The position numbers and the translations under genes were made by a program. Of a stretch of DNA of 64,000 bases, positions 45,772 through 55,032 are shown piece by piece. Every line of letters starts with the position of its first letter. Positions within the stretch are counted from its first letter, which is position 1. The notes beneath the pieces were generated by a model. It was not told the origin of the DNA, did not search any database, and saw only the letters and a list, made by a program, of their open reading frames with translations. Where the stretch lies: contig NZ_JYJP01000021.1 in NCBI RefSeq assembly GCF_001012815.1, positions 1-64,000 on the forward strand. The letters are read 5' to 3'. The stretch comes from Vibrio mexicanus. GTDB taxonomy: Bacteria > Pseudomonadota > Gammaproteobacteria > Enterobacterales > Vibrionaceae.

Positions 45772-46857
45772 ATGAAAATCTCTAAAGACATCCAGATACT
45801 CGCTTTAGGCGTTATCACCGTATTCACTTTCTTATTTAAGGGTAACGAACTACTTACCCATGCACTCACGGCACCCATCGGCATACTCGCGACCCTGTTT
45901 CTATTAGTGGTCACAATAGTCATGATTTTTGCGGTAGTTAAACACGCCGATGCACTCGCGCACCGACTGGGCGAGCCCTACGGAACCTTAATACTAACTT
46001 TATCGGTAGTGCTGCTAGAAGTTGCAATGATTTCATCGGTCATGCTAACGGGCTCAGAAAACCCGGTCATGGCGCGAGACACCATGTTTGCGGTAGTCAT
46101 GGGGGTAATGAATGGTCTTGTGGGTATCACGCTACTCATCGGCGGGCTTAAGTATCACTCTCAGCCTTACAATGTACACGGATTGAAGGCTTACATTGCT
46201 GCAATTATTCCAGTGGTCACCATCTGCTTAGTATTACCAAACTTTGTCTCACAAGATACGTCGGGTGGCATGTCAGGCATAATGATGTTTACCCTTATCG
46301 CTAGCTCAATATTGCTTTACAGTGTGTTCCTATTCGTTCAAACCAAGAGCCACACAGATTACTTCATTAACGATGCATGCAATGAGGAAGAAGAGCACCA
46401 CGAGACACGATCAAACTGCTACCACGGCGCTTTTCTGGTGCTCAACCTAGCGGTAGTCATTGGCCTTGCAAAAAGCATCGCGATACCGATTGACAGCAGC
46501 ATCAGTACCCTTGGCGCTCCGTCGGCACTAGGAGGTTTGATTGTGGCACTCATTATCCTATCGCCAGAAGGGGTGGGAGCGATTAAGGCGGCGTTAAACA
46601 ACCAATTACAGCGAGCGATGAACCTCTTCTACGGTTCAGTGTTAGCCACTATATCCCTGACCGTACCCGCGGTACTGCTCATCGGGCTCTACATGAACGA
46701 AACGGTCATATTGGGCTTAGGCACAGCAGATATGGTACTGCTCACCGCGACGATTCTGGTGTCTATGGTCACCTTCAGCAGCGGGCGAACTAACCCACTT
46801 AATGGCGTGACGCACTTAGTTCTCTTTATGGCTTACATATTACTGATGTTCGACTAA
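45772..46857 (+). CDS. chaA: Ca2+/H+ antiporter, ChaA family
   Basis: A 361-residue cation/proton exchanger. About 11 hydrophobic segments; two conserved acidic motifs of the CaCA superfamily lie in VVLLEVAMISSVMLTGSENP (alpha-1, near 78-97) and LIVALIILSPEGVGAIKAALN (alpha-2, near 260-280). ChaA extrudes Ca2+, Na+ or K+ in exchange for protons, mainly at alkaline pH. The ATG at 45772 is preferred to 45769 or TTG 45760 because of spacing from TGAGGA. It sits between a DedA gene and a further small membrane ORF. Confidence 0.9.
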   Translation: MKISKDIQILALGVITVFTFLFKGNELLTHALTAPIGILATLFLLVVTIVMIFAVVKHADALAHRLGEPYGTLILTLSVVLLEVAMISSVMLTGSENPVMARDTMFAVVMGVMNGLVGITLLIGGLKYHSQPYNVHGLKAYIAAIIPVVTICLVLPNFVSQDTSGGMSGIMMFTLIASSILLYSVFLFVQTKSHTDYFINDACNEEEEHHETRSNCYHGAFLVLNLAVVIGLAKSIAIPIDSSISTLGAPSALGGLIVALIILSPEGVGAIKAALNNQLQRAMNLFYGSVLATISLTVPAVLLIGLYMNETVILGLGTADMVLLTATILVSMVTFSSGRTNPLNGVTHLVLFMAYILLMFD

Positions 46858-46977
46858 ACATCTCCTTGCAGCAACCACCGCTGCACAGCCAAAGAATGGT
46901 CCAAGGACAGTAATGACACGGATGTCACCCCTTTATCAACCAACGCTTATCTTTCTACAATCGATTTAGGAGTCACT

Positions 46978-47070
46978 ATGTTTACTCGTACTATGAACAC
47001 TCTATTTCGCCTCACCATTTTCGGTTCTCTCTTTATTGGGTTTGGCTTGCCTTTTTACGTTTACTTATAG
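46978..47070 (+). CDS. Membrane microprotein downstream of chaA (30 residues)
   Basis: A 30-residue ORF starting MFTRTMNTLFRLTIFGSLFI. A short basic head is followed by a single membrane helix. TAGGAG lies four bases before the ATG, a strong ribosome site. There is no recognised family. It sits 120 bases after chaA and opposite in order to the 27-residue ORF before dedA. The two peptides are not similar in sequence. Function unknown. Confidence 0.5.
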   Translation: MFTRTMNTLFRLTIFGSLFIGFGLPFYVYL

Positions 47071-47202
47071 GCCCCTAAGTCGCTGGACGGTCTCATAATC
47101 TGGCTTATCCTCATAAACCATAAAGATTGATATAGATTATTTTGTCATCAAGCCTTTATACTTCTTATTAGCTTTTACTTTTAATTCAATGGACACAAGT
47201 AA

Positions 47203-48123
47203 ATGGCAAAAGACCTTTTTTCAAAATTAGATCTCAACCTACTACGTACCTTCTTGGTTTTAAATCAGGAGCGTAATATGCGCAAGGCAGCTGAGCGGCT
47301 GTATATCTCTCAACCTGCGGTCAGTAAAGCGCTCCAACGTTTAAGAGACTCTTTCGATGATGAGCTATTTGTTAAAACCTATCATGGTTTGAAGGCCACT
47401 GAGCTAGCAGAGGAGCTTGCTGAATCTCTAGAGCCAGTGATGACGGATCTTGCTCATGTGGTGAACTACTCCGGCGGGTTTGATCCAAGTGAAATAGATA
47501 GAACGCTGCGCATCGCTGTGTCACCTTTTTTACTCAAAGGTATTGCTCAACGCTTGTTTACTTTGATTAGAGAAGAAGCGCCAAACGCCCAAATCCAGTT
47601 TCTCAATTGGGGCAAATCGGCAGTGAAAGACATTGTAAACGGGAAAATTCACCTTGGTCTCAATTACACGATTGATCATCTGCCCAAAGAGCTCCTACAC
47701 AAAACAATTGGACAGGACACATTCAAAGCCTATGTGAGGGAAGGTCACCCCTACAGAGAGCCCTCTGTCAGAGTTGAAGATGGACATTTGTTCGAGTTCT
47801 CTACGTTGATCTCAGCAGATTGGAACTACAAACAATCTGTTGCTGAAAAGCTACTCCACATACACGGTCACGAAGCAAAGGTAGGCTTTCGATCAGAACT
47901 CCCATCAGCGGTGATCGACATCACTAAAAGCACAGACATGTTGTTTCTTGGCTCCCGTTACTTAAGCCTTGATACTGATACTGGTCTAAGATCATTGGAT
48001 ATCTATTTTGGCGACACACCACTCAATACCGATATCAACGCCTACTACCACGATAAGTATAAGGCGAGCCAAACGATACTTTGGTTAAAGAAAAAGGTGG
48101 CGGAAGCACTTGCCCATAAATGA
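47203..48123 (+). CDS. LysR-family transcriptional regulator
   Basis: A 306-residue LysR regulator. The N-terminal DNA-binding domain begins FSKLDLNLLRTFLVLNQERN, with helix-turn-helix AAERLYISQPAVSKALQRLRDSF, close to the LeuO/NhaR-like end of LysR proteins. The effector-binding domain follows with GKSAVKDIVNGKIHLGLNYT. It is on the same strand as the SDR and MFS genes that follow. Target unknown. Start ATG at 47203 has only a weak ribosome site. Confidence 0.85.
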   Translation: MAKDLFSKLDLNLLRTFLVLNQERNMRKAAERLYISQPAVSKALQRLRDSFDDELFVKTYHGLKATELAEELAESLEPVMTDLAHVVNYSGGFDPSEIDRTLRIAVSPFLLKGIAQRLFTLIREEAPNAQIQFLNWGKSAVKDIVNGKIHLGLNYTIDHLPKELLHKTIGQDTFKAYVREGHPYREPSVRVEDGHLFEFSTLISADWNYKQSVAEKLLHIHGHEAKVGFRSELPSAVIDITKSTDMLFLGSRYLSLDTDTGLRSLDIYFGDTPLNTDINAYYHDKYKASQTILWLKKKVAEALAHK

Positions 48124-48243
48124 TTCATTGATGTCGTGAGGTTGATTATCAACGATATAGAAAAACTATTTGTCGAATAAGCCGTATTATCTTCAATCAA
48201 TTACGCGTATATGCTGTTCACTCAATGAATGAGAGGAATGATA

Positions 48244-49041
48244 ATGAGCAAGACCATCTTACTAACTGGTGCCACTGACGGCATCGGCTTTGTTACCGCT
48301 GCCGAGCTAGTCCAGCAAGGGCATACCCTGCTCATTCACGGGCGCAATCAGCAAAAGCTCGACGATACCGTCTCTCGTTTAAAAGAAAAAACACCCGATG
48401 CTAACATTGAAACCTATTTGGCTGACATGGCTGACCTATCCCATGTCAGAGCCATGGCAGCTGCTGTAAAGAACAAACATCCACGCCTTGATGTTTTAAT
48501 AAACAATGCAGGCGTATTTCGCGTGCCGATCACTCGAACTCCTGATGGACTCGATATCCGTTTTGTAGTCAACACACTCGCACCTTTCCTTCTAACTAGA
48601 GCACTGTTAGAAATCATGGATACAGGCTCGCGTGTCATTAACCTATCCTCTGCCGCACAAGCTCCGGTATCCATTGAAGCACTTAAAGGCAACCAATTAT
48701 TGGACGATGGTCAGGCTTATGCTCAGAGTAAACTTGCGATTACCATGTGGTCGCGTCAAATGGGACATGATTTAAAAGGAACAGGGCCACTGGTTATGTC
48801 GGTCAACCCAGCGTCTTTTTTAGGGAGTAAAATGGTAAAAGAGGCCTACGGAATGGCAGGTAACGATCTCTCCATCGGTGCAGATATCTTAGTACGACTA
48901 GCTCTGTCTGATGAGTTCGCCAATAATCACGGCGACTACTTTGATAACGACGCGGGTGTTCTGAGCGATCCACACACTGACGCACTGGATGAAGCGAAAG
49001 TGGCTAAGGTTGTTGATACGATCAAAGCTTTGGCCCAATAG
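48244..49041 (+). CDS. Short-chain dehydrogenase/reductase
   Basis: A 265-residue SDR. The cofactor-binding TGATDGIG (about 7-14), NNAG (about 85-88) and the catalytic Ser in NLSSAAQ with YAQSK (about 153-157) are all present. The RNQQKLDDTVSRL segment after strand 2 suggests NADP(H) preference. Substrate unknown. The ATG at 48244 lies behind AGAGGAATGATA; an upstream frame from 48229 adds five residues and is not preferred. Confidence 0.85.
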   Translation: MSKTILLTGATDGIGFVTAAELVQQGHTLLIHGRNQQKLDDTVSRLKEKTPDANIETYLADMADLSHVRAMAAAVKNKHPRLDVLINNAGVFRVPITRTPDGLDIRFVVNTLAPFLLTRALLEIMDTGSRVINLSSAAQAPVSIEALKGNQLLDDGQAYAQSKLAITMWSRQMGHDLKGTGPLVMSVNPASFLGSKMVKEAYGMAGNDLSIGADILVRLALSDEFANNHGDYFDNDAGVLSDPHTDALDEAKVAKVVDTIKALAQ

Positions 49042-49175
49042 GTGGTGCTTATGCTTAATGCTTAGACTACAAACGTTTAAATCAATGCCGTCCTTGGTCA
49101 ATTAATCCTGCTTATTCCCTAACCGAAAGGATTGATGTAAGTTGTAAAACAGGCATTAAGTGATAGGGATTATTT

Positions 49176-50261
49176 ATGTTTTATTTCCAAAGTTGGTTAG
49201 TTGCAAGTATTAAGCTTGCGGTTGCCGCTTCTGTATTTTCTATCCTTCCCCTGTACTTAACGTCGTTGTCTGATTACCTGACGCTGTCAAAAATGCAACT
49301 TAACAGCGTCGCAACCGCAGAGCTTATGGGCTTCGCACTTGCTTGTGCAGTTAACTATCATGCGATCAAGCACGGCGTTCGTAGCAACGATAATCTGGCA
49401 TTACTAAGCTTGTGCATTTGCAATTTACTCAGTGCCATGACCGCTGACTTCACCTTATTTTTCATGATCCGTACGATTGCCGGGGTGTTAGCGGGCCTAG
49501 TGGTGGTTCGCGCTTACGAAGTACTTAGCAATCAAGAAAATACTGATGCCGCTTTCGGTAAGGCCATCGCGATTCAAATGTTGTTCACCGCTGCGCTGTT
49601 TTTGATTCTGCCTTATTGGGTTCAAACCTATGGCCCGAGATCTATCTTATATGTCCTTAGCGCATTGGCGGCAGCTTGTTTATTACTCCCTCCTTTAAAA
49701 GCAGTAAAGGCAAGCGATTTTCAGCTATCTGAGCCGCTTGATTACTCGCTGATTTTTATCAGCTTAGGGGCGGTTGCCATGATCATGATGACCCACTCTG
49801 CAGTGTGGTCGACGCTCGGTTTCCATGCCAATGCACACGAAATCACTATGGAACAGCAAGGATATCTGTTTTCTATTGGTACCCTATTTAGCGTATTTGG
49901 GGCCATGTTGGCCACCCTTGACTGGGTACATGAAAAAAAGTCCAAGCTACTACCCATGGCTATCGGCCTACAATGTTTAATGGTTGGAGTGATCATTGCG
50001 GATGAATCAACAAATCGCTTTGTTGCCGCCACCTTCTTTTTCCAACTGCTTTGGAACTTCATGTTACCGCTAGTCCTTGGTTCCATTGCGTCGGGTAAAC
50101 AGGCTCGAGTCATCATTGGCTTTGTTTTAGTGGCTCAAACCTTTGGCGCAGCACTAGGGCCAATGGTATTGATTTCGGGTTGGGTTCTACCGGAGGTCAT
50201 TGTGATGTTGTTTATCACCTACTGGATGACGGCCTCTTTGATTAAGTCCAGTCAAACATAG
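49176..50261 (+). CDS. MFS-type transporter
   Basis: A 361-residue integral membrane protein with about 11-12 hydrophobic segments. The N-terminal half runs SIKLAVAASVFSILPLYLTSL, then LLSLCICNLLSAMTADFTLF, as in major-facilitator proteins. It is shorter than most MFS members and has no sugar-porter or drug-antiporter signature that I recognise. The start ATG follows GGGATTATTT. It lies about 130 bases after the SDR gene on the same strand; co-transcription is possible but not shown. Confidence 0.75.
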   Translation: MFYFQSWLVASIKLAVAASVFSILPLYLTSLSDYLTLSKMQLNSVATAELMGFALACAVNYHAIKHGVRSNDNLALLSLCICNLLSAMTADFTLFFMIRTIAGVLAGLVVVRAYEVLSNQENTDAAFGKAIAIQMLFTAALFLILPYWVQTYGPRSILYVLSALAAACLLLPPLKAVKASDFQLSEPLDYSLIFISLGAVAMIMMTHSAVWSTLGFHANAHEITMEQQGYLFSIGTLFSVFGAMLATLDWVHEKKSKLLPMAIGLQCLMVGVIIADESTNRFVAATFFFQLLWNFMLPLVLGSIASGKQARVIIGFVLVAQTFGAALGPMVLISGWVLPEVIVMLFITYWMTASLIKSSQT

Positions 50262-50495
50262 AGGCATACGAACACAAAGTGGGTAAGCTCATTCTCCCTC
50301 TCAGTTGCCTCCCTCGGCTAGAACCTCTTACCTAAGCTACAGTTAACGGCACATCGATATTGGTAGCCTGACTGGAAAACCCAAACGTTTCACAACCTCG
50401 TTTTGTTTAAATTCCTAAGGTCATGCTTCACTATACATACATTGACTCTTGATCCATTAATTTGAGAACCGCCTCTGCTCGAAAGATCGTATTCC

Positions 50496-52165
50496 TCAAG
50501 AATGGCTTTTTACCTCTGTATACAAATGAACATCCTGCTGAGGAAATGGTATAGAAATACCCTCTTTATCAAAACGAACTTTCACTTGCTTCGTTATATC
50601 CCAGTAAACATCCCAATAATCTTCTGTGTCTACCCATGGTCTTACAATGAAATCAACGGACGATGTGTTCAACGTATGTACTTTAACAATAGGTTCAGGT
50701 GTCTCATGAACTGACGGGTGCGCTTGAACGATATCCTTCAGAACTGCTTCTGCATGGTCAATATCATCGCCATAACCAATCCCAAAGACCATATCTACAC
50801 GTCTAGACCTTTCATGAGTCACATTCTTAATAACATCACCCCAAATTTTACCATTGGGAACAATAATGACTTGGTTATCAAAGGTACGAATCGTTGTACT
50901 CACGAGGCTCATGTGGCTTACCTTGCCGTCCACGCCACCAGCGAAAACAAAGTCGCCGACATCAAACGGTCGATAGATTAGGAGCATCATGCCAGCAGCA
51001 AAATTGGACAACGTATCTTGTAAAGCAAAACCGACAATGACACCTGCAACACCAAAGCCTGTAAGGATAGGCGCTAGATTGAGCCCTACTTGAGACAACC
51101 CAACTAAAATACCTACAACCCAGACAGCATTTCCCGAAACAGAAATAAAGAAATGCTGCATCAAATGAGACAAGTTAAGGTTTTGGCTTTTTACTGCTTT
51201 TGCCACGACCTTGCGAACAACTTTGACCGCTGAACGTGTAATCAATATAACGATGAAAAATACGCCAAGCTTAAACAACTGGTGGGGGCTTGCTCTACCA
51301 ACCATTGAATAGCTTGTTCTGACCAATGGGCAAGTAATTCCAGTAACACTTGGCCTTCAAATATTTCGTGAGTAATGTTCCCAGATACTTCAAAAAGTTG
51401 TTTTTTGTAGATCGCTGTTTCTATATCGAGATTATCGGCTATGGTCACAAGGTAACGTAATCCTTCTAACTCGATCGAGAGCCGTTTATCAAGAATGATA
51501 TCGTGCAACTGATGTCGTGTTTGTTCAGAATCGTTCTCATTAAGTAATTGAAAGGACGAGCTTGAAATCTGATTGCTATAATAATCAATAGCAGCAGATG
51601 CTAATTTTAACTGCTTCTCAACGTTATCTTGTAAGCGTAATTCTCCCACTTCGTCTTTTACACCTAACTGTTCAAGCCATTTGAAGTTGGTCAATCTTGC
51701 TTCATATACCCAGCCAAGATGGTCTTGCACCTCTTTGTAATCTTTTAACACCAATAATTTGGATTCTTCTGCTGCAGCCTCAAAACCTTTATTAAGGTCT
51801 GAAAGTCGCTCAATCAAGTACTCTTCCGCATCTAAAGTGTACAGTTGCTGCTGCCTTACTAAGGAGACTAGTTCTTTTTCAAATAACGACCGTTTCTTCA
51901 TAAGACGCGCCAGAACAACCCTTAGTTCTTTGTTCTTATTAAAGATACTGAACTGAATCACATCTCTTTGCTCACCCTCAATACGGTTCAATGATTGTGA
52001 TAGTTCTGATATTTCCTGGCTAATCGCTTCTATTTGGTCATTATAAATTTCATTCTTGCTATTTGTTTCTTCTGCCGTGATTAAACTCGACCACAAAGCC
52101 GTAAGCAGGAAACTGATGAACAATAATGATTTTGCGTAGATAGCCTTTTTATTTTCAAACAACAT
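50496..52165 (-). pseudogene. MscS-family mechanosensitive channel with long periplasmic domain, frameshifted
   Basis: About 556 residues when repaired. The N terminus has a signal-like segment and a long coiled-coil periplasmic domain (about 35-280, with SQEISELSQSLNRIEGEQRD and similar). The MscS core follows: membrane segments with FFIVILITRSAVKVV and the pore helix AGVIVGFALQDTLSNFAAG, then the beta domain (RPFDVGDFVFAGGVDGKV) and C-terminal cage. One C is missing in the run at 51284-51288; restoring it reads EQAPHQLFKLGVFF. It is probably a functional osmotic channel. Confidence 0.85.
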
Positions 52166-52269
52166 TACACATACCTGATACTAATCTAATTATTCTATGA
52201 CCTTGTGGTAATTCTAAATCCCGCTATAACACCCACACGAATGCATCCCTTCAAGTTTGAACACCTTCC

Positions 52270-52838
52270 CTAGAAACGTTTGCCTAAGCTAAAACTGAAT
52301 GGCACATCAATACCAGGATTAGGCAAAAACATATCCGCATTCGATAGGTGACGCCAAGACCAACTCACTTCCCATTCCTTGTTTTCACCCAGATAAGCAC
52401 CAATCGTAATGTAGTCGTTAAACAGAAAGTGCGAGCCTTGTTCTTGATAACCGAGCTGATTTCCTGTCATGAGAGAAGGGCCTGCAGCTACGCCAATGTA
52501 GGTTTGAAAGCTTTCGTTTGGCTCGAAGTTATAGCGAATACTCGGTAATACCGTCACAACATGCAGCTCGCTGTTTTGTTCAATATTGGTAGTCAAAAAG
52601 CTGTAACCCACCCCATTCGAAATTCTACATTTGGGTTAGACTCGAATTGCTTCGAATGGAATGTGTAGTTAATATCGAGATTGCTATTCTTCTGAACATC
52701 AACGTATTTACCCGCCTGTGGACCATGTCCAATTCCTATATTCAGCTGACGCAAATCGTCTGACGCATTAACCTTGGATGCGAAGATACTAAACAGAAGT
52801 ACGGACATAGCGTAGTAGGTGCACTCTTTAAGGGTTGT
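52270..52838 (-). pseudogene. PagL-like lipid A 3-O-deacylase, frameshifted
   Basis: About 189 residues when repaired. Signal peptide MTTLKECTYYAMSVLLFSIF followed by an eight-stranded outer-membrane barrel. The catalytic HxS lies in SWRHLSNADMF, followed by GIDVPFSFSLGKRF at the C terminus, ending in aromatic Phe as outer-membrane barrels do. One G is missing at 52611-52614; restoring it reads EFRMGVGYSFLTTN. PagL removes the 3-linked acyl chain from lipid A. Start at 52838 follows AAGGAACTTATC. In this window the envelope-related neighbours are MscS and the serine hydrolase. Confidence 0.85.
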
Positions 52839-53009
52839 CATGATAAGTTCCTTAACATTGACTCTCGAACCCATGCACGTTCTTCAGGCGATGCGAACTG
52901 CCCTTAAAGCCATAAGCTAAGGTGATGCAGGGTTCAAAAAGGAAGTGGTTCCCCCTCCGAACGAAACCAGGATTTGGTTCACTTATAGAGGGGAATTGCT
53001 TAGAGAGGT

Positions 53010-54319
53010 TTATACTTTTTCGTTTTTCAGCAGGTCGTTAATTTTATCTACCATATCTAACAGGGCGTGTGCGTGGTTCTGAGTGACTGCCCCGCCTTCT
53101 GTATCAATCGAAGACATTTGGATGATAGTGACACCTGTGTCCTTGTTGCTGTAGAAGATCTGGCCACCGTAACCCATGTGTGCGAATCCGCCTTCGCCAT
53201 TGAACACCATTTGGTGGCTGTATTTCCAATCAGACTCTGTACCAAACTGGTAGTTCGTTGCTTCTGAATCACCGTCGACCACATTTGCTATATAGCCTTT
53301 TGGAAGAATTCGCTTGCCGTTTATCGCGACACCGTCATTACCAATCGTTGAATAGATCTTCGCTGCGTCTCGCGCAGTAAAAGCAAGGTAACCCGATGCG
53401 TGGCCAAAGCCAGTTTGATCATTCAAGCCAATACCGTTGTGCTCAGCACCAACATGCTTATATAGGTAGTAGCTCACCGCCGAGTTGTAGTTCATTCCGG
53501 TGACCTCTTCAACAACCCAGCCCAGTACAGATGTCACTGCCGAGTTGTAGTGCGTCATATTACGTGGGTTGTTATGCGGGTCGTCAGATTTCAAGTCAGC
53601 CAAGAATCCGCGTGCGCCTCGTGGGTCTTTTTCACAGCCTTCACCCCAACACTCTGCAATGAAAATACGCTGACCTTCTGAGTTCGGATCTTGATAGTCT
53701 TCACTAAAGTGCATTGGGACGTCCATATTCAACGCTTGATGCACAGTCACACCATCAAACGCGCTACCTAACTCAGGAATGATGTCTTTGATCTTAGTTT
53801 TGAGTTTCAACTTACCTTCTTCAATTAAGTTCATGATCACCATAGCAACCATAGTTTTACTAGAGCTCATCATCGTGTGTTGATCGTCTGGGCCTAATTG
53901 ACGTGGATAGGCTTCAAACACAATTTTGCCATCTTTCATGACCAACAATGCATCTGCACGTGTGTGGTACATGTAATCAGAAAGGTTGAGCTCTGGTAAA
54001 TCACTCCACGGTTTGATGCGGAAGTCTTTAAGTAGCTCTTCGCCATTCTCAACGGTTTCTAACTCGACAGGCGCACCAAGCCTTTACTGATATACGCTGG
54101 ATATGGGTGCACCTTATCAAAGTTCGCGTAGGTGTAATGTCTGTTCTCTGGGTTGTCCCATTGTGCTGTCGTAATCGACTCTGCGTCGTAGTTAAGTACC
54201 GGCTGAGAAGCAGGTGCATCCTGTAATGGACCTGCTACTGAATCTGGGCCTAAGTTATCCGCGCTTACAGAAAGACTACAAGTTAGTGCTAATGCCATTG
54301 CTAATACTGTCTTTTTCAT
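53010..54319 (-). pseudogene. Class C beta-lactamase-like serine hydrolase, frameshifted
   Basis: About 436 residues when repaired, with signal peptide (MKKTVLAMALALTCSLSVSA). The SxxK catalytic tetrad is MSSSKTMV and the YxN-type motif HYNSAV; a C-terminal HMGYGGQIF likely supplies the third KTG-like motif. One G missing at 54076-54077 breaks the N-terminal part; restoring it reads SKGLGAPVELETV. Such proteins may be D-alanyl-D-alanine peptidases, esterases or amidases; true lactamase activity is not implied. It is divergent from the XRE gene. Confidence 0.82.
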
Positions 54320-54448
54320 AATGTTCTCTCCACTATTGAGTGATTTAATCTGTACTACTGAGTTGATGGGGTTATATTAAGTCGTGAACGATTACGAAAT
54401 CTGAAAAGGACAATTAGGTCTTTTCATTAAATGGAATGGAGACACATC

Positions 54449-54865
54449 ATGGCTGAGTTTGAAACACAAGGCTTTGAATTTTATGGAGAGTCTGAACAAG
54501 TTTTTCGGATGATGCTCATAGAAAGAATTGAAACCTTCATGGCACACGGAAAACTCAGCAAAAACACGTTAGCTGAAAAAGCTCATATTGCGAAAACGGC
54601 CTTTTATCAAAAGATGGATCGTGAAGCGACAAGTCAGTTCACTGTGATCGATCTTTTTCGCATTGCCAAAGTACTGGATGTTTCCATACTGCAATTAATG
54701 CCTGTTGATGAGATAGACCGTAAGCACGGTGGACAACTTCCAATTCCAGCTAGCTCTCTTCATTTTCTCGATCAAATGCTAGCAGCTCCTAAAGAAGAAA
54801 TAGAATTAATGAGCAAACTTTACAACGTCTACTGTGAGCACAAAGACGAAAATAAGTCAGATTAA
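54449..54865 (+). CDS. XRE-type helix-turn-helix regulator
   Basis: A 138-residue protein with a lambda-repressor-like helix-turn-helix (KLSKNTLAEKAHIAKTAFYQ, then FTVIDLFRIAKVLDVS) in the middle and short N- and C-terminal extensions of unknown role. The start ATG at 54449 follows ATGGAGACACATC. It is divergent from the serine hydrolase and lies 167 bases before the RND pump on the same strand, so either could be a target. Function inferred from position only. Confidence 0.78.
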   Translation: MAEFETQGFEFYGESEQVFRMMLIERIETFMAHGKLSKNTLAEKAHIAKTAFYQKMDREATSQFTVIDLFRIAKVLDVSILQLMPVDEIDRKHGGQLPIPASSLHFLDQMLAAPKEEIELMSKLYNVYCEHKDENKSD

Positions 54866-55032
54866 TTAAGCTATTAACGCGAGCCTCATTGACTTACTTT
54901 TCTCTATCTATGCTGGGTACTTTTTCTACCTCCTAGCATCTATTCGTTCTCTCTATAGCTCCTACATTGTTGCTAATTCGACCTTTGAGTATGGTGCGGG
55001 TAACCACCCTCCACATCCATCAGAGGTCCATT

